A stretch of 48,086 bases of DNA from an uncultured Frankineae bacterium (GCA_902805775.1 CADCUB010000033.1:1-48086); one strand, 5' to 3'. Positions 39,643-47,880 are shown, numbered from the stretch's first letter. The notes: generated by a model from the letters alone, not told the origin. Translations and numbers: made by a program.

Positions 39643-40698
39643 GTGAGCCGCGTCCTCGTGACCGGCGGAGCGGGCTTCGTCGGGGCGGCCGTGGTGGCCG
39701 CGCTGCTCGACGACGGGCACGAGGTGCGTGTCCTCGACAGCCTGGCGCCCGACCTGCACCCGCACGGCTGGCCGGCCCACCTGGACACCCGCGCCGAGCG
39801 CGTCGTGGGTGACGTGCGCGACCTGCCGGCGGACGTCCTCGACGGCGTGGACGTCGTGAGCCACCAGGCGGCGGTGGTCGGGCTCGGCGTGGACCTGCAG
39901 GACCTGCCGCACTACGTCTCCACCAACAGCCTGGGCACCGCCGCGCTGCTCGCCGCCATGGGCCGGGCCGGGGTGGGCCGGCTGGTGCTGGCCAGCTCGA
40001 TGGTCGTCTACGGGGAGGGCCGCTACGAGTGCGCGGAGCACGGGCTCGTCGCGCCCGGGCCCCGGCGGGAGTCCGCGCTCGCGGTCGGCGACTTCGAGCC
40101 GCCGTGCCCGGTGTGCGGCCACGCCCTCACCTGGGCGGTGGTCCCGGAGGACGCGCCGCTGGACCCGCGCAGCACGTACGCCGCGACGAAGGTGGCGCAG
40201 GAGCACCTCGCAGCGTCGTGGGCGCGGTTGTCCGGCGGCAGCGCGGTGGCGCTGCGCTACCACAACGTCTACGGCCCCTGGATGCCCAAGGACACGCCGT
40301 ACGCCGGGGTGGCGTCGCTGTGGCGGTCGGCGCTGGCGCGCGGCGAGCGGCCGCGGGTGTTCGAGGACGGCGCGCAGCAGCGCGACTTCGTGCACGTCAG
40401 CGACGTCGCGCGGGCCAACCTGCTGGCGCTGGGTGCCGGCGTCGACGGCGCACTGACCGCCGTCAACGTCGCCAGCGGCCGTCCGGTGACGGTGCTCGAC
40501 GTCGCGACCGCTCTGAGCGCCGGGAGCGACCTCGAGCCGGTGGTGACCGGCGAGTACCGGCTCGGGGACGTCCGGCACGTCGTGGCCTCGCCGGTGCGCG
40601 CGCGCGAGCTCCTCGGCTTCTCCGCCGCCGTGCTGCCCGCGGAGGGCCTGGCGGCGTTCGGCCGGGCGCCGTTGCGGGGGGACGCCCCGCCGGCCTGA
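39643..40698 (+). CDS. NAD-dependent sugar epimerase/dehydratase with zinc-ribbon insertion
   Basis: 351-residue SDR-type nucleotide-sugar enzyme. TGGAGFVG (7-14) binds NAD(P); the catalytic Ser is in ASSMVVYG and the Tyr/Lys pair in STYAATK. Between them is a four-Cys insertion (YECAEHG ... CPVCGHA, about residues 128-165) that can bind zinc, as in the dTDP-L-rhamnose 4-epimerase-like group. YHNVYGPWMPKDTPYAGV and RDFVHVSDVARANLLAL follow. The GTG start chosen lies 95 bases after the previous gene; an in-frame GTG upstream is possible. It would make the activated sugar for the preceding transferases. Confidence 0.86.
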   Translation: MSRVLVTGGAGFVGAAVVAALLDDGHEVRVLDSLAPDLHPHGWPAHLDTRAERVVGDVRDLPADVLDGVDVVSHQAAVVGLGVDLQDLPHYVSTNSLGTAALLAAMGRAGVGRLVLASSMVVYGEGRYECAEHGLVAPGPRRESALAVGDFEPPCPVCGHALTWAVVPEDAPLDPRSTYAATKVAQEHLAASWARLSGGSAVALRYHNVYGPWMPKDTPYAGVASLWRSALARGERPRVFEDGAQQRDFVHVSDVARANLLALGAGVDGALTAVNVASGRPVTVLDVATALSAGSDLEPVVTGEYRLGDVRHVVASPVRARELLGFSAAVLPAEGLAAFGRAPLRGDAPPA

Positions 40699-40717
40699 CC
40701 GCGGCGCGTCGTGCGGC

Positions 40718-41521
40718 TCAGGGCAGGACGAGGTCGTGGTCGATGCCGTCCAGGGCCTGGCCGCACGGGCAGTCCCGGTCGAGGGACAGCGTCCCGGCGA
40801 CGTCCAGCAGCAGCGAGCGGAGCCTGCCGGTGCTCTCGCCGAAGACCCGGAACACCTCCGCCTGGGTCACCGGCGTCCCGCCCTCGAGCCCGGCGTCGAG
40901 GTCGGTGACGAGCGCGACCGCCGTGTAGCAGAGCGCCAGCTCGCGGCACAGCACCGCCTCAGGATGGCCGGTCATGTTGACCACCGACCAGCCCTGCGCG
41001 GCGAACCACTGCGACTCGGCGCGGGTCGAGAAGCGCGGCCCCTCGACGACGACCATCGTGCCGCCGTCGACGACCGGCCAGTCGGCGTTGCGCGCGGCGT
41101 CCAGGACCGTCCGGCGGCCGACCGGGCAGTAGGGGTCGGCGAAGGGCACGTGCACCGCGCCGGTGTCGTGGAAGGTCTGCGCCCGCCCGGACGTGCGGTC
41201 GACCAGCTGGTCGCAGACGACCAGGGTGCCGGGCCCGAGAGTGGGGGACAGGCTGCCGACGGCGCACGGCGCGAGGACCTGCCGCACGCCCAGGCTGGCC
41301 AGCGCCCACACGTTCGCGCGGTAGGGGATGCGGTGCGGCGGGAAGCGGTGGTCGGCGCCATGACGCGGCAGGAACGCCAGCCGTCGCCCGGCGACCGTCC
41401 CTAGCAGGACCTGCTCGCTGGGCGGGCCGTAGGGCGTCTCGACCTCGACCGGCTGGGGATCGTCGAGCAGTGCGTAGAAGCCAGAGCCTCCGATGACGCC
41501 GATCTCCGCACGGTCGGTCAT
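40718..41521 (-). CDS. mtnP: S-methyl-5'-thioadenosine phosphorylase
   Basis: 267-residue trimeric nucleoside phosphorylase: GVIGGSGFYALLD binds phosphate, LPRHGADHRFPPHRIPYRANVWAL and the MTGHPEAVLCRELALCYTAVALVTDLDAG segment form the purine and ribose sites. The two Asp residues in VTDLDAG favour a 6-amino purine such as 5'-methylthioadenosine rather than inosine. It cleaves MTA to adenine and methylthioribose-1-phosphate in methionine salvage. The ATG start has GGGAGGG as ribosome binding site. No other salvage gene is next to it; it converges on the epimerase gene. Confidence 0.88.
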   Translation of the reverse strand: MTDRAEIGVIGGSGFYALLDDPQPVEVETPYGPPSEQVLLGTVAGRRLAFLPRHGADHRFPPHRIPYRANVWALASLGVRQVLAPCAVGSLSPTLGPGTLVVCDQLVDRTSGRAQTFHDTGAVHVPFADPYCPVGRRTVLDAARNADWPVVDGGTMVVVEGPRFSTRAESQWFAAQGWSVVNMTGHPEAVLCRELALCYTAVALVTDLDAGLEGGTPVTQAEVFRVFGESTGRLRSLLLDVAGTLSLDRDCPCGQALDGIDHDLVLP

Positions 41522-41726
41522 GATCCCTCCCTCTTCGGGCGTGCACCGTAGCGGCTGCCCCTCGGGCACGGCCTCCCGGCGGCGGCGGCGCCGTTGCCGG
41601 GGGTGGCCCCGCCTGCTCGACGCCCGGAGGCGCCGGTCCGGGCATCGAACCGGCGTCGGAAAGCCCCTCGACATCGCCCGCACAGTGAGGTCGGGCCGCG
41701 ACGGCCCTCTGACCCCGGGAGACGCC

Positions 41727-42182
41727 GTGCGCGCCTACGCAACGACCGACGGCCTCGCCGTCGTCGACCTCGTCGTCGCGGCGGGGATGTTCAGCCGGGA
41801 GGAAGCCGGCTTCCTCCCCGACGAGCTCCTGCCCGGCGACGGCGGCGGGACGTGCCTCGTGGAGGAGGCCGAGGACGGCCAGGGCCTGGCTTCGGTCCTG
41901 TTCTACCGGCCCGAGGAGGCAGCCGACCGCGCGTACGACCTGACGATGATCGCCGTCCGTCCCGACCTGCAGGGCGACGGACGGGGCGCCGCGCTCATGC
42001 GCCACGCCGAGGAGGACCTCCGGCGCCGCGGGCAGCGGCTCCTGGTCGTCAGGACCTCGGGCACAGCGCAGTACGACCGGACCCGCGCCTTCTACCGCTC
42101 CCTCGGCTACGCCGAACACGCACGCATCCCCGACTACTGGACCGACGGGGACGACCTGGTCCTGTTCACCAAGCGGCTCTGA
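41727..42182 (+). CDS. GNAT-family N-acetyltransferase
   Basis: 151 residues with the GNAT fold: LTMIAVRPDLQGDGRGAALMRHAEEDL gives the acetyl-CoA pyrophosphate loop (Q/R-x-x-G-x-G/A), preceded by the strand LASVLFYRPE and followed by TRAFYRSLGYAEHARIPDYW, where the Tyr residue is the usual general acid. Acceptor unknown. GTG start with GGGAG five bases upstream; longer frames lie against the mtnP promoter and are not used. Confidence 0.85.
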   Translation: MRAYATTDGLAVVDLVVAAGMFSREEAGFLPDELLPGDGGGTCLVEEAEDGQGLASVLFYRPEEAADRAYDLTMIAVRPDLQGDGRGAALMRHAEEDLRRRGQRLLVVRTSGTAQYDRTRAFYRSLGYAEHARIPDYWTDGDDLVLFTKRL

Positions 42183-42202
42183 CGGACACGATGAGCCGCC
42201 GG

Positions 42203-42586
42203 TCAGCCGTTGCTCCTGACCCGGCGGCCACGTGAGGTCGTCCTGGCGCGCTCGACCGTCGCAGCGCCGGCCGGCTGCATCCGCCCGTCGGCAAAGCTGC
42301 GCTCGGCGCGCTGCGCGTACGACCGGGCCCACGGCTGGGTCCGACGGGGGCTGACGAGCTGCCGGCTGCGCTCGTCGTCGATGCGCCGGCGGATCCCGTC
42401 GACCCAGCCGAACGCCACCAGCTCGTCGAGCACCTGCTCGTGCGGCACGTACCTGTCGGGGACGACCTTCTTCCACGTCACCAGCCACACCGCCTCGTGC
42501 TGACGGTGGTGGGCGAGCAGCCAGTCGTGCAGCTCCTGGGCGGATGCGACCTCGACGTGCTCGAACCGGTCCTGTGGCGTGCTCAC
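42203..42586 (-). CDS. YdeI/OmpD-associated-like protein, apparently C-terminally truncated
   Basis: 127 residues. The N-terminal two thirds match the YdeI/OmdA family well: SAQELHDWLLAHHRQHEAVWLVTWKK, then VLDELVAFGWVDGIRRRIDDERSRQLVSPRR. Family members continue with a further helical part of 60-70 residues after the ...GRMQPAGAA helix; here the reading turns to an Arg/Ser-rich tail (ATVERARTTSRGRR) and stops. Either a frameshift removed the end or this is a short variant. A GTG at 42586 starts the conserved part. It converges with the GNAT gene and borders a region that also looks decayed. Confidence 0.6.
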   Translation of the reverse strand: MSTPQDRFEHVEVASAQELHDWLLAHHRQHEAVWLVTWKKVVPDRYVPHEQVLDELVAFGWVDGIRRRIDDERSRQLVSPRRTQPWARSYAQRAERSFADGRMQPAGAATVERARTTSRGRRVRSNG

Positions 42587-43037
42587 CGGCGCGGGCCCAC
42601 AGCCCGGATGCTCGCAGCGCCGCCTACCCCCCGGCAACCGGGCCGGCTGACCGCAGGTCGGTCGACCGCCACCGCCGGAGCTGTCCGCCGTCGAGGCGCT
42701 GGCCGACCACCTGCTCGGTCCGGCGTGAGCGCCGCGCTGCTCAGCGGCATCGTCGGGCTGGCACCTGCTGCTGCTCGCGGGCTACGCCGCGGCGTACGTG
42801 CTGCCGTGCGCGCTGCTCGTCCTCGGTGCAGCGCGGTCCTGGCGCCGGCTCCGCCCGCGGCTCGAGGCGCTGTTCGCCCGCTTCGGCGCGGCGCGTGAGG
42901 TCGCCCGCTGGCCTCGAGGCGCGGTGACTGCGCGGTCTCGTCCTGGTCGACCCGATCCGGTCGTCGCCACGACGAACGGACGTCCCAATGGTGCTCGACG
43001 AAGGTCCCTCGTCCGACTGAGCTCTCCGTCGCGTCGG
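42587..43037. other. Degraded stretch with remnants of a small membrane protein
   Basis: No intact gene. On the plus strand the segment from about 42675 reads ELSAVEALADHLLGPA and stops, then a second start gives a hydrophobic run that continues only after a frame change near 42755-42765 as LLLAGYAAAYVLPCALLVLGAARSW and RRLRPRLEALFARFG (to about 42895). This has the look of a frameshifted one- or two-helix membrane protein. Confidence 0.35.
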
Positions 43038-43259
43038 TCAACGACGTCGTGCCAGCCATGCCGAGAGCTCATCGATGCCACGGGCTGCCTCGCGCCGTGC
43101 GCGTCGTTCGGCGATCGGGCCGAGCCAGCGCGGGTTGCAGGTGCGGTCGAGACCGTCGGTGGGGCGGCGCTGGTCGGCCGAGGAGGAAGCGCTCCGTTCG
43201 GTCGGCTGAGGCGACTCGGGGTCGTGGTCCGGCCCCGACGGGTCAGCTGGCGTGGTCAT
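43038..43259 (-). CDS. Small basic protein of unknown function
   Basis: 73 residues from an ATG at 43259 with a GAGGCGG ribosome binding site in front. The N-terminal half is polar and probably disordered; the C-terminal half (RTCNPRWLGPIAERRARREAARGIDELSAWLARRR) is a basic amphipathic helix. No domain recognised. Longer in-frame extension upstream looks non-coding. Evidence is composition and ribosome binding site only. Confidence 0.45.
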   Translation of the reverse strand: MTTPADPSGPDHDPESPQPTERSASSSADQRRPTDGLDRTCNPRWLGPIAERRARREAARGIDELSAWLARRR

Positions 43260-43530
43260 GGCGCACCGCCTCGAAGGTCGTCGTCGACATCGTCCGCGTC
43301 GTCCCCGGTCGTCGCCGACTGACACGGCCGACATGGCTGCCATGGCTTGCGACGCTGAGCTCCTGTGGGCCGTCGACGAGCTCGCCCGTCGAGTGCCCAC
43401 GACGGCGGCCTCCGTTCCGACCGGTTCGCACGGGCCCTGGACGCACCGCTGCAGAACCTGCAGGCCGACGTGCGGACCGCCGGCTACCACTCGCCGCGGT
43501 GCCCACGCTCCCCGGTGCCGCAGCTGCCGC
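43260..43530. other. Intergenic stretch with a possible frameshifted small gene
   Basis: On the plus strand the words MAAMACDAELLWAVDELARR (from 43332) and RFARALDAPLQNLQADVRTAGY (about 43417-43483) look like the two ends of one short helical protein but lie in different frames. I cannot name a family and it may be chance. Confidence 0.25.
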
Positions 43531-44757
43531 TCACGGGTTCCTGCCGTCGATGCGGATGACCAGCAGCGCGATGTCGTCCTCGTGCTCCTGGCCGACCAGG
43601 CTGGCGACGACCGCGCCGCACGCCGTCTCGGGGTCGATGCCGGCAGGCAGGCCGGCGAGCACGTGACTCAGCTTGGCCAGCCCTCGGTCCATGTCCTGTG
43701 TCCGGGTCTCGACGAGGCCGTCGGTGAACAGCACCAGCAGGGAGCCGGCCGGCAGGACGACCGCCCCCTCGCTGCGCATGGTGTGGTCAGGCGAGGCGAC
43801 GCCGATGAGCGGAGCGGCGCCCCGCCGCAGTGCGGTCACGTCGCCGTCCGGGCTCTTCAGCAACGGCGGCAGGTGGCCTGCGTTGGCGAACAGCAGCATG
43901 GCGTCGCCGACGTCGAGGACGAGGCGGCCGTAGATGGCGGTGGCGAGCTGGGCCATCTCGAAGTCCTGCACCAGCCGGTCGAGCCGGTCGAGCACGACCG
44001 ACGGGCTGCTGCCTTCGTAGGCGTAGGACCGCAGGACGCTGCGGAGCTGACCCATCGCGGCGGCGGCCGCGATGTCGTGGCCCATGACGTCACCGATGGC
44101 GATGCCGATGGCGCCGTCGGGCAGCGCGAAGACGTCGTACCAGTCGCCGCCCACCTGTGCCTGCCCGGAGCCCACGAGGTAGCGGGCGGCGGTGGTGACG
44201 CCCGGCAGTCGCGGCAGCACCGGCAGAAGGGAGCGTTGGAGCGTTGCGGACACCTCCCGTGCCCGGGCGTGTGCGGCTCGCTCGGTCTGCAGCCGGAGGA
44301 GGTAGCCCAGGGCCATCGCTGCCTGCTGGGCGAAGGCCGCCCCAACTGTCTTCGACTCGCTGCCGAAGGCTGCGGCGCCGTGCGCGTACAGGTTGAGTCC
44401 GCCGATGACCTCGTCGCCCCGGGACAGCGGCAGCGACAGGCTGCTGCCCACACCTGTGGCGCGCGCATCGTCGGTCACGCCCGGCCACCGCCGTTCGACC
44501 TCGAAGTCGTCGACGGCGACCTCGACGTCGTCGCGCATGGCGGTCAGGCACGGCCCGGAGCCGCGCTCGTACTGCGCGGTGTCGAAGGCGACGACGAACT
44601 CGTGCGACGCCGACACCACGCTCGGCTCGTCGTCGCGGATCAGGCTCAGGCTCGCGCCGTCGCACCCGGGGACTCCCTGGCACACCAGTGCGGTGAGGAC
44701 GTCGGCGGCCGACAGGAGCTCACGCTCGGGTCGCAGGTGCTCGTCCGCAGCGTCCAC
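43531..44757 (-). CDS. GAF-domain SpoIIE/PP2C serine phosphatase
   Basis: 408 residues. Residues about 12-165 are a GAF sensor (CDGASLSLIRDDEPSVVSAS, AMALGYLLRLQTERAAHAR at its end). A linker helix leads into a PP2C-like SpoIIE domain from about 180: RSLLPVLPRLPGVTTAARYL, GQAQVGGDWYDVFAL with the metal-binding Asp, IGDVMGHDIAAAAAMGQL, FANAGHLPPLLKS, LVLFTDGLVETRTQDMDRGL and EHEDDIALLVIR. It should dephosphorylate an anti-sigma antagonist in a partner-switching pathway; no such antagonist is encoded in the window. GTG start at 44757. Confidence 0.92.
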   Translation of the reverse strand: MDAADEHLRPERELLSAADVLTALVCQGVPGCDGASLSLIRDDEPSVVSASHEFVVAFDTAQYERGSGPCLTAMRDDVEVAVDDFEVERRWPGVTDDARATGVGSSLSLPLSRGDEVIGGLNLYAHGAAAFGSESKTVGAAFAQQAAMALGYLLRLQTERAAHARAREVSATLQRSLLPVLPRLPGVTTAARYLVGSGQAQVGGDWYDVFALPDGAIGIAIGDVMGHDIAAAAAMGQLRSVLRSYAYEGSSPSVVLDRLDRLVQDFEMAQLATAIYGRLVLDVGDAMLLFANAGHLPPLLKSPDGDVTALRRGAAPLIGVASPDHTMRSEGAVVLPAGSLLVLFTDGLVETRTQDMDRGLAKLSHVLAGLPAGIDPETACGAVVASLVGQEHEDDIALLVIRIDGRNP

Positions 44758-44766
44758 CCTCTCGCC

Positions 44767-45066
44767 CTACCGGCGCGCCGGCGATCCAACCGTCCGCAGG
44801 CCTCGGTGACCGGCGCTGGTCGACGGCGCGTGCCCGTCCTGCTGTCGTCGGACCTCCTCGCTCGCCCTGCCGGGCACTGCCGTCCACAGCAGGGTCCTGT
44901 CGACGTAGGGCCGCTGGGAGTACCTCGCCCGGGCCGCCGGCACCACACCCCAGGCCACGCCGAGGAGCGTGCGGCGGTCGGCCCGGCTGCCCACGAGGTG
45001 CTGCAACTCCCGCTCGACGATCCCGTGGTCGTCGGCCTGGGCCGCCCGCTCCAGCCGGCGAGGCAT
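44767..45066 (-). CDS. Possible small protein upstream of the GAF-SpoIIE gene
   Basis: A 99-residue frame from an ATG at 45066 with strongly GC-biased third codon positions. It reads MPRRLERAAQADDHGIVERE, then ADRRTLLGVAWGVVPAARARY and TLLWTAVPGRASEE. It ends nine bases before the SpoIIE gene on the same strand, a typical operon spacing. No family recognised and the ribosome binding site is poor; otherwise the 370 bases between 44758 and 45129 hold only the CBS gene promoter region. Confidence 0.35.
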   Translation of the reverse strand: MPRRLERAAQADDHGIVERELQHLVGSRADRRTLLGVAWGVVPAARARYSQRPYVDRTLLWTAVPGRASEEVRRQQDGHAPSTSAGHRGLRTVGSPARR

Positions 45067-45129
45067 GAGTGGTGAGGGACGGGGCAGCGGGAGGGGCGGT
45101 CCCGACGGCCCGACGACAGGAGCGATCCG

Positions 45130-45549
45130 ATGGCAGGCACAGCGCGCGAGATCATGACCGGTGGAGTGGAGTGCGTGCAGGAGGACGAGACCGTCCTCGA
45201 CGCTGCCCGCAAGATGAGCCAGCTCGGTGTCGGAGCGCTGCCGATCTGCGGCAACGACGACCGGCTCAAGGGCATGCTGACCGACCGCGACATCGTGGTG
45301 AAGGTCCTCGCCGAGGGCAGGGACCCAGGATCGACCAAGGCCGGTGAGCTGGGCCAGGGCAAGCCGGTGACGATCGGCGCCGACGACAGCCTCGAGGAGC
45401 TGGTGCGGACGATGGCGCAGCACGAGGTCAAGCGCCTGCCGGTCATCGACGGTCACCGGCTGATCGGCATGGTCAGCGAGTCGGACGTCGCAGCGCACGC
45501 GACGCCGGAGCAGGTCGTGTCCGTCGTCCGCGGGGTCTACGCGGACTGA
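45130..45549 (+). CDS. CBS-domain pair protein
   Basis: 139 residues forming one Bateman module: first CBS motif at about 8-62 (MTGGVECVQEDETVLDAARKM, LPICGNDDRLKGMLTDRDIVVKVL) and second at about 75-135 (GKPVTIGADDSLEELVRTM, VKRLPVIDGHRLIGMVSESDVA). Such stand-alone proteins bind adenine nucleotides and are often stress-induced. The ATG has AGGAG upstream. It is followed by the ZIP transporter 18 bases after its stop, so they may be co-transcribed. Confidence 0.93.
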   Translation: MAGTAREIMTGGVECVQEDETVLDAARKMSQLGVGALPICGNDDRLKGMLTDRDIVVKVLAEGRDPGSTKAGELGQGKPVTIGADDSLEELVRTMAQHEVKRLPVIDGHRLIGMVSESDVAAHATPEQVVSVVRGVYAD

Positions 45550-45567
45550 CGTGCGCGGGCGGCCGAC

Positions 45568-46251
45568 GTGCGCACGCTGCTGTTCGCCCTGGGCGCGTCC
45601 GTCCCGCTCCTGCTGGGCGGCGCGCTCGGCGCGTGGTGGACGCCACCTCGACAGCTGGTGGCGGTCGCGCTCGCGTTCGCGGCCGGGGCGCTGCTGAGCG
45701 CCGTGTCGTTCGACCTGTTCGCGGCCGCGGTCGAGGGCGGCGGCACACCGCGTGCCGCCCTCGGCTTCGCCGGCGGCGCCGTCGTCTTCGTGGTGATCGA
45801 CACCATGCTGGACCGGCACCTCGAGCGCGGCGCCGCCGGCTTCGCGCTGCTCGCCGCCGTGACGTTGGACGGCGTGCCTGAGAACGCCGCGCTGGGCGTC
45901 TCGCTCGTCGACGGCGGCAGCCTCGCGCTGCTGGCGGCCGTCTTCGCCTCCAACATGCCGGAGTCGCTGGCCGGTGCGGTCAGCATGCGTGAGCAGGGCC
46001 GGTCGCGGACGGCGGTGGTCGGGCTGTGGGGCGCGGCCGCGGTGCTGCTGGCGCTGGCGGTCGTGGCCGGGCGGCTGCTGTTCGCCGGTGCCGCACAGGC
46101 CGACCTGGCGCTGCCCCTGGCGTTCGCCGGTGGCGCTGTGCTGGCCTCGGTCATCGACACGCTCGCACCGGAGGCCTTCCGGCAGGGCGGGCCGTGGATC
46201 GCGCTGGCGAGCGCCGCCGGCTTCGTCATGACCTTCGAGCTGAGCGGCTGA
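45568..46251 (+). CDS. ZIP-family divalent metal transporter
   Basis: 227 residues with about seven or eight hydrophobic helices. ZIP hallmarks in helices 4-5: TLDGVPENAALGVSL and ASNMPESLAGAVSM supply the metal-binding Asp/Glu/Asn ligands of the binuclear site, and DTLAPEAF lies near the C-terminus. The His of the classical HxxPE motif is replaced by Asp (DGVPE), a variant seen in actinomycetes, so metal preference may differ from zinc. GTG start 18 bases after the CBS gene; converges with the alcohol dehydrogenase gene (three bases apart). Confidence 0.88.
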   Translation: MRTLLFALGASVPLLLGGALGAWWTPPRQLVAVALAFAAGALLSAVSFDLFAAAVEGGGTPRAALGFAGGAVVFVVIDTMLDRHLERGAAGFALLAAVTLDGVPENAALGVSLVDGGSLALLAAVFASNMPESLAGAVSMREQGRSRTAVVGLWGAAAVLLALAVVAGRLLFAGAAQADLALPLAFAGGAVLASVIDTLAPEAFRQGGPWIALASAAGFVMTFELSG

Positions 46252-46254
46252 GAC

Positions 46255-47469
46255 TCAGCCGGTCGGCCGCAGAGCGACCTTCGTCCAACCGCTCCCGCGC
46301 TGGTCGAAGGTGGCGTAGGCGTCGAGCACCGACGGCAGCTCCTCGACCTGCGTCAGCACGCTCGACGGGTCGACCGCACCGGTGCGGACGAGGTCGAGCA
46401 GCCGCGGGATGTAGCGGCGGTGGTTGCAGTTGCCCATCTTGACGGTGAGGTTCTTGTTCATCGCCGCGCCGGTCGGGAAGCTCGTCATCTCCGGCGGGTA
46501 GACCCCGATGATGCCGATGGTGCCGGCCTTCGCGACGGCCTGCACCGCCCACTGCAGCGACTGGCTCGGCGCGTCGCCCGGCACCCACGTCCCTCCCTGC
46601 GGGTGCTGCTCGGGGGCGACCTGCGCGCGCTCCTGCTCGAAGACCGCCGACTGCTCCTCGGCCTGCTCAGCGGCCGGCCCGCGCTCCGGCCGCTGCGCGT
46701 CGACGCCGACGGCCTCCACGACCCGGTCGACGCCGACGCCGGCGGTGATCTCCTGGACGACGGCGACCGGGTCCTCGGCGTTGAAGTCGACGACCTCCGC
46801 ACCGCGGGCGCGGGCCTGCTCGAGCCGGCTCGGCACCCCGTCGACGCACAGCACGCGCCCGGCGCCCTGCTGGTAGGCGCTGGTGATGGAGAACTGTCCG
46901 ACCGGCCCGGCACCCATCACGAGCACCGTGTCGCCCTGGCCGACCTCGGCGAGGCGGCAGCCGAACCACGCCGTCGGGTAGATGTCCGAGAGCATGATCG
47001 CCTGCTCGTCGGTGACCTCCTCCGGCAGCCAGACCGGCCCGATGTTGGCGTACGGCACCCGGGCGTACTGCGCCTGCAGGCCGTCGACGGGCCCGGTCGT
47101 CTGCGGCCCGCCGAAGAAGCACGTGCCGGCCGCCGGGCCGTTGGGGTTGGCCCGGTCGCACTGGGCGTAGTAGCCGGCGCGGCAGTACGAGCACGTGCCG
47201 CAGCCGATGGTCGACGGGATGACGACGCGGTCACCCGGGCGCAGGTTGCGCACGCCGGACCCCACCTCGCGCACGATCCCGAGGGCCTCGTGGCCCAGGA
47301 CCGTGCCCTCGACCATGCCGCTCATCGTGCCGCGCACGAAGTGCAGGTCGGTCCCGCAGATCGCACTCGTCGTGATCTCGACGATCGCGTCGGTCGGGTC
47401 CGAGATCCCCGGGTCGGGGACCTCGTCGAGACGGACGTCGCCCACGCCGTGCCACACCACTGCCTGCAT
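46255..47469 (-). CDS. Zinc-dependent alcohol/formaldehyde dehydrogenase-like protein
   Basis: 404-residue medium-chain dehydrogenase of the tdh/glutathione-independent formaldehyde dehydrogenase group. Catalytic zinc: Cys-38 in SAICGTDLH, His-Glu in GTVLGHEALG. Structural zinc loop: IGCGTCSYCRAGYYAQC. NAD-binding VMGAGPVGQFSITSA. A 30-residue Glu/Gln-rich insertion after EAVGVDAQ is known in this group. Substrate could be formaldehyde or a larger aldehyde/alcohol. ATG start; the AGGAG ribosome binding site is visible in the preceding bases. It is followed on the same strand, upstream, by the zinc-ribbon gene. Confidence 0.9.
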   Translation of the reverse strand: MQAVVWHGVGDVRLDEVPDPGISDPTDAIVEITTSAICGTDLHFVRGTMSGMVEGTVLGHEALGIVREVGSGVRNLRPGDRVVIPSTIGCGTCSYCRAGYYAQCDRANPNGPAAGTCFFGGPQTTGPVDGLQAQYARVPYANIGPVWLPEEVTDEQAIMLSDIYPTAWFGCRLAEVGQGDTVLVMGAGPVGQFSITSAYQQGAGRVLCVDGVPSRLEQARARGAEVVDFNAEDPVAVVQEITAGVGVDRVVEAVGVDAQRPERGPAAEQAEEQSAVFEQERAQVAPEQHPQGGTWVPGDAPSQSLQWAVQAVAKAGTIGIIGVYPPEMTSFPTGAAMNKNLTVKMGNCNHRRYIPRLLDLVRTGAVDPSSVLTQVEELPSVLDAYATFDQRGSGWTKVALRPTG

Positions 47470-47597
47470 CGCCTGCTCCTCGTGCCGGGGTCCGGGGTAC
47501 GTGCGCGGGTTGCCCGCCGCCGCACGACGGACACCTGCTCGTCGTGGGTCAGCGGCCTTGCGTCGGGCAGCTCACGGCTGTTCGCTCCCGGCGGTCC

Positions 47598-47759
47598 TCA
47601 GCGCGCGCTGCCGGGCTCGTTGCGGCGGGTGTCGAAGCTCCTGTGCCCGTTGGGGCACTCAGGGATCTGCTCGCCCCTCTCCGCGTGCACCTTCTCGTCG
47701 CAGTAGGCGCAGAAGTAGTCGCCCGTTTCCTGCGCCGTCTCGCCAGCGTGTGCGGCCAT
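47598..47759 (-). CDS. 53-residue zinc-ribbon protein
   Basis: Small gene that reads MAAHAGETAQETGDYFCAYC, followed by DEKVHAERGEQIPECPNGHR and a polar tail. The pair CAYC (17-20) and CPNGH (35-39) can form a small zinc ribbon or rubredoxin-like knuckle. The ATG is five bases after AGGAG. It lies 128 bases upstream of the alcohol dehydrogenase on the same strand and could be its first operon gene. Similar short proteins are frequent in actinomycetes; function unknown. Confidence 0.75.
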   Translation of the reverse strand: MAAHAGETAQETGDYFCAYCDEKVHAERGEQIPECPNGHRSFDTRRNEPGSAR

Positions 47760-47880
47760 GGTCGCTCCTCTCCGGGTGAGAAGGCAGTCATGTCCTGTTC
47801 CAGCCCGGACAAGCGCTCAGCGCGGCGGCGGAAGTCGCGATCGACGGCGCTGCCGCGGTTGGTGAGTGCGGTCGACCTCG

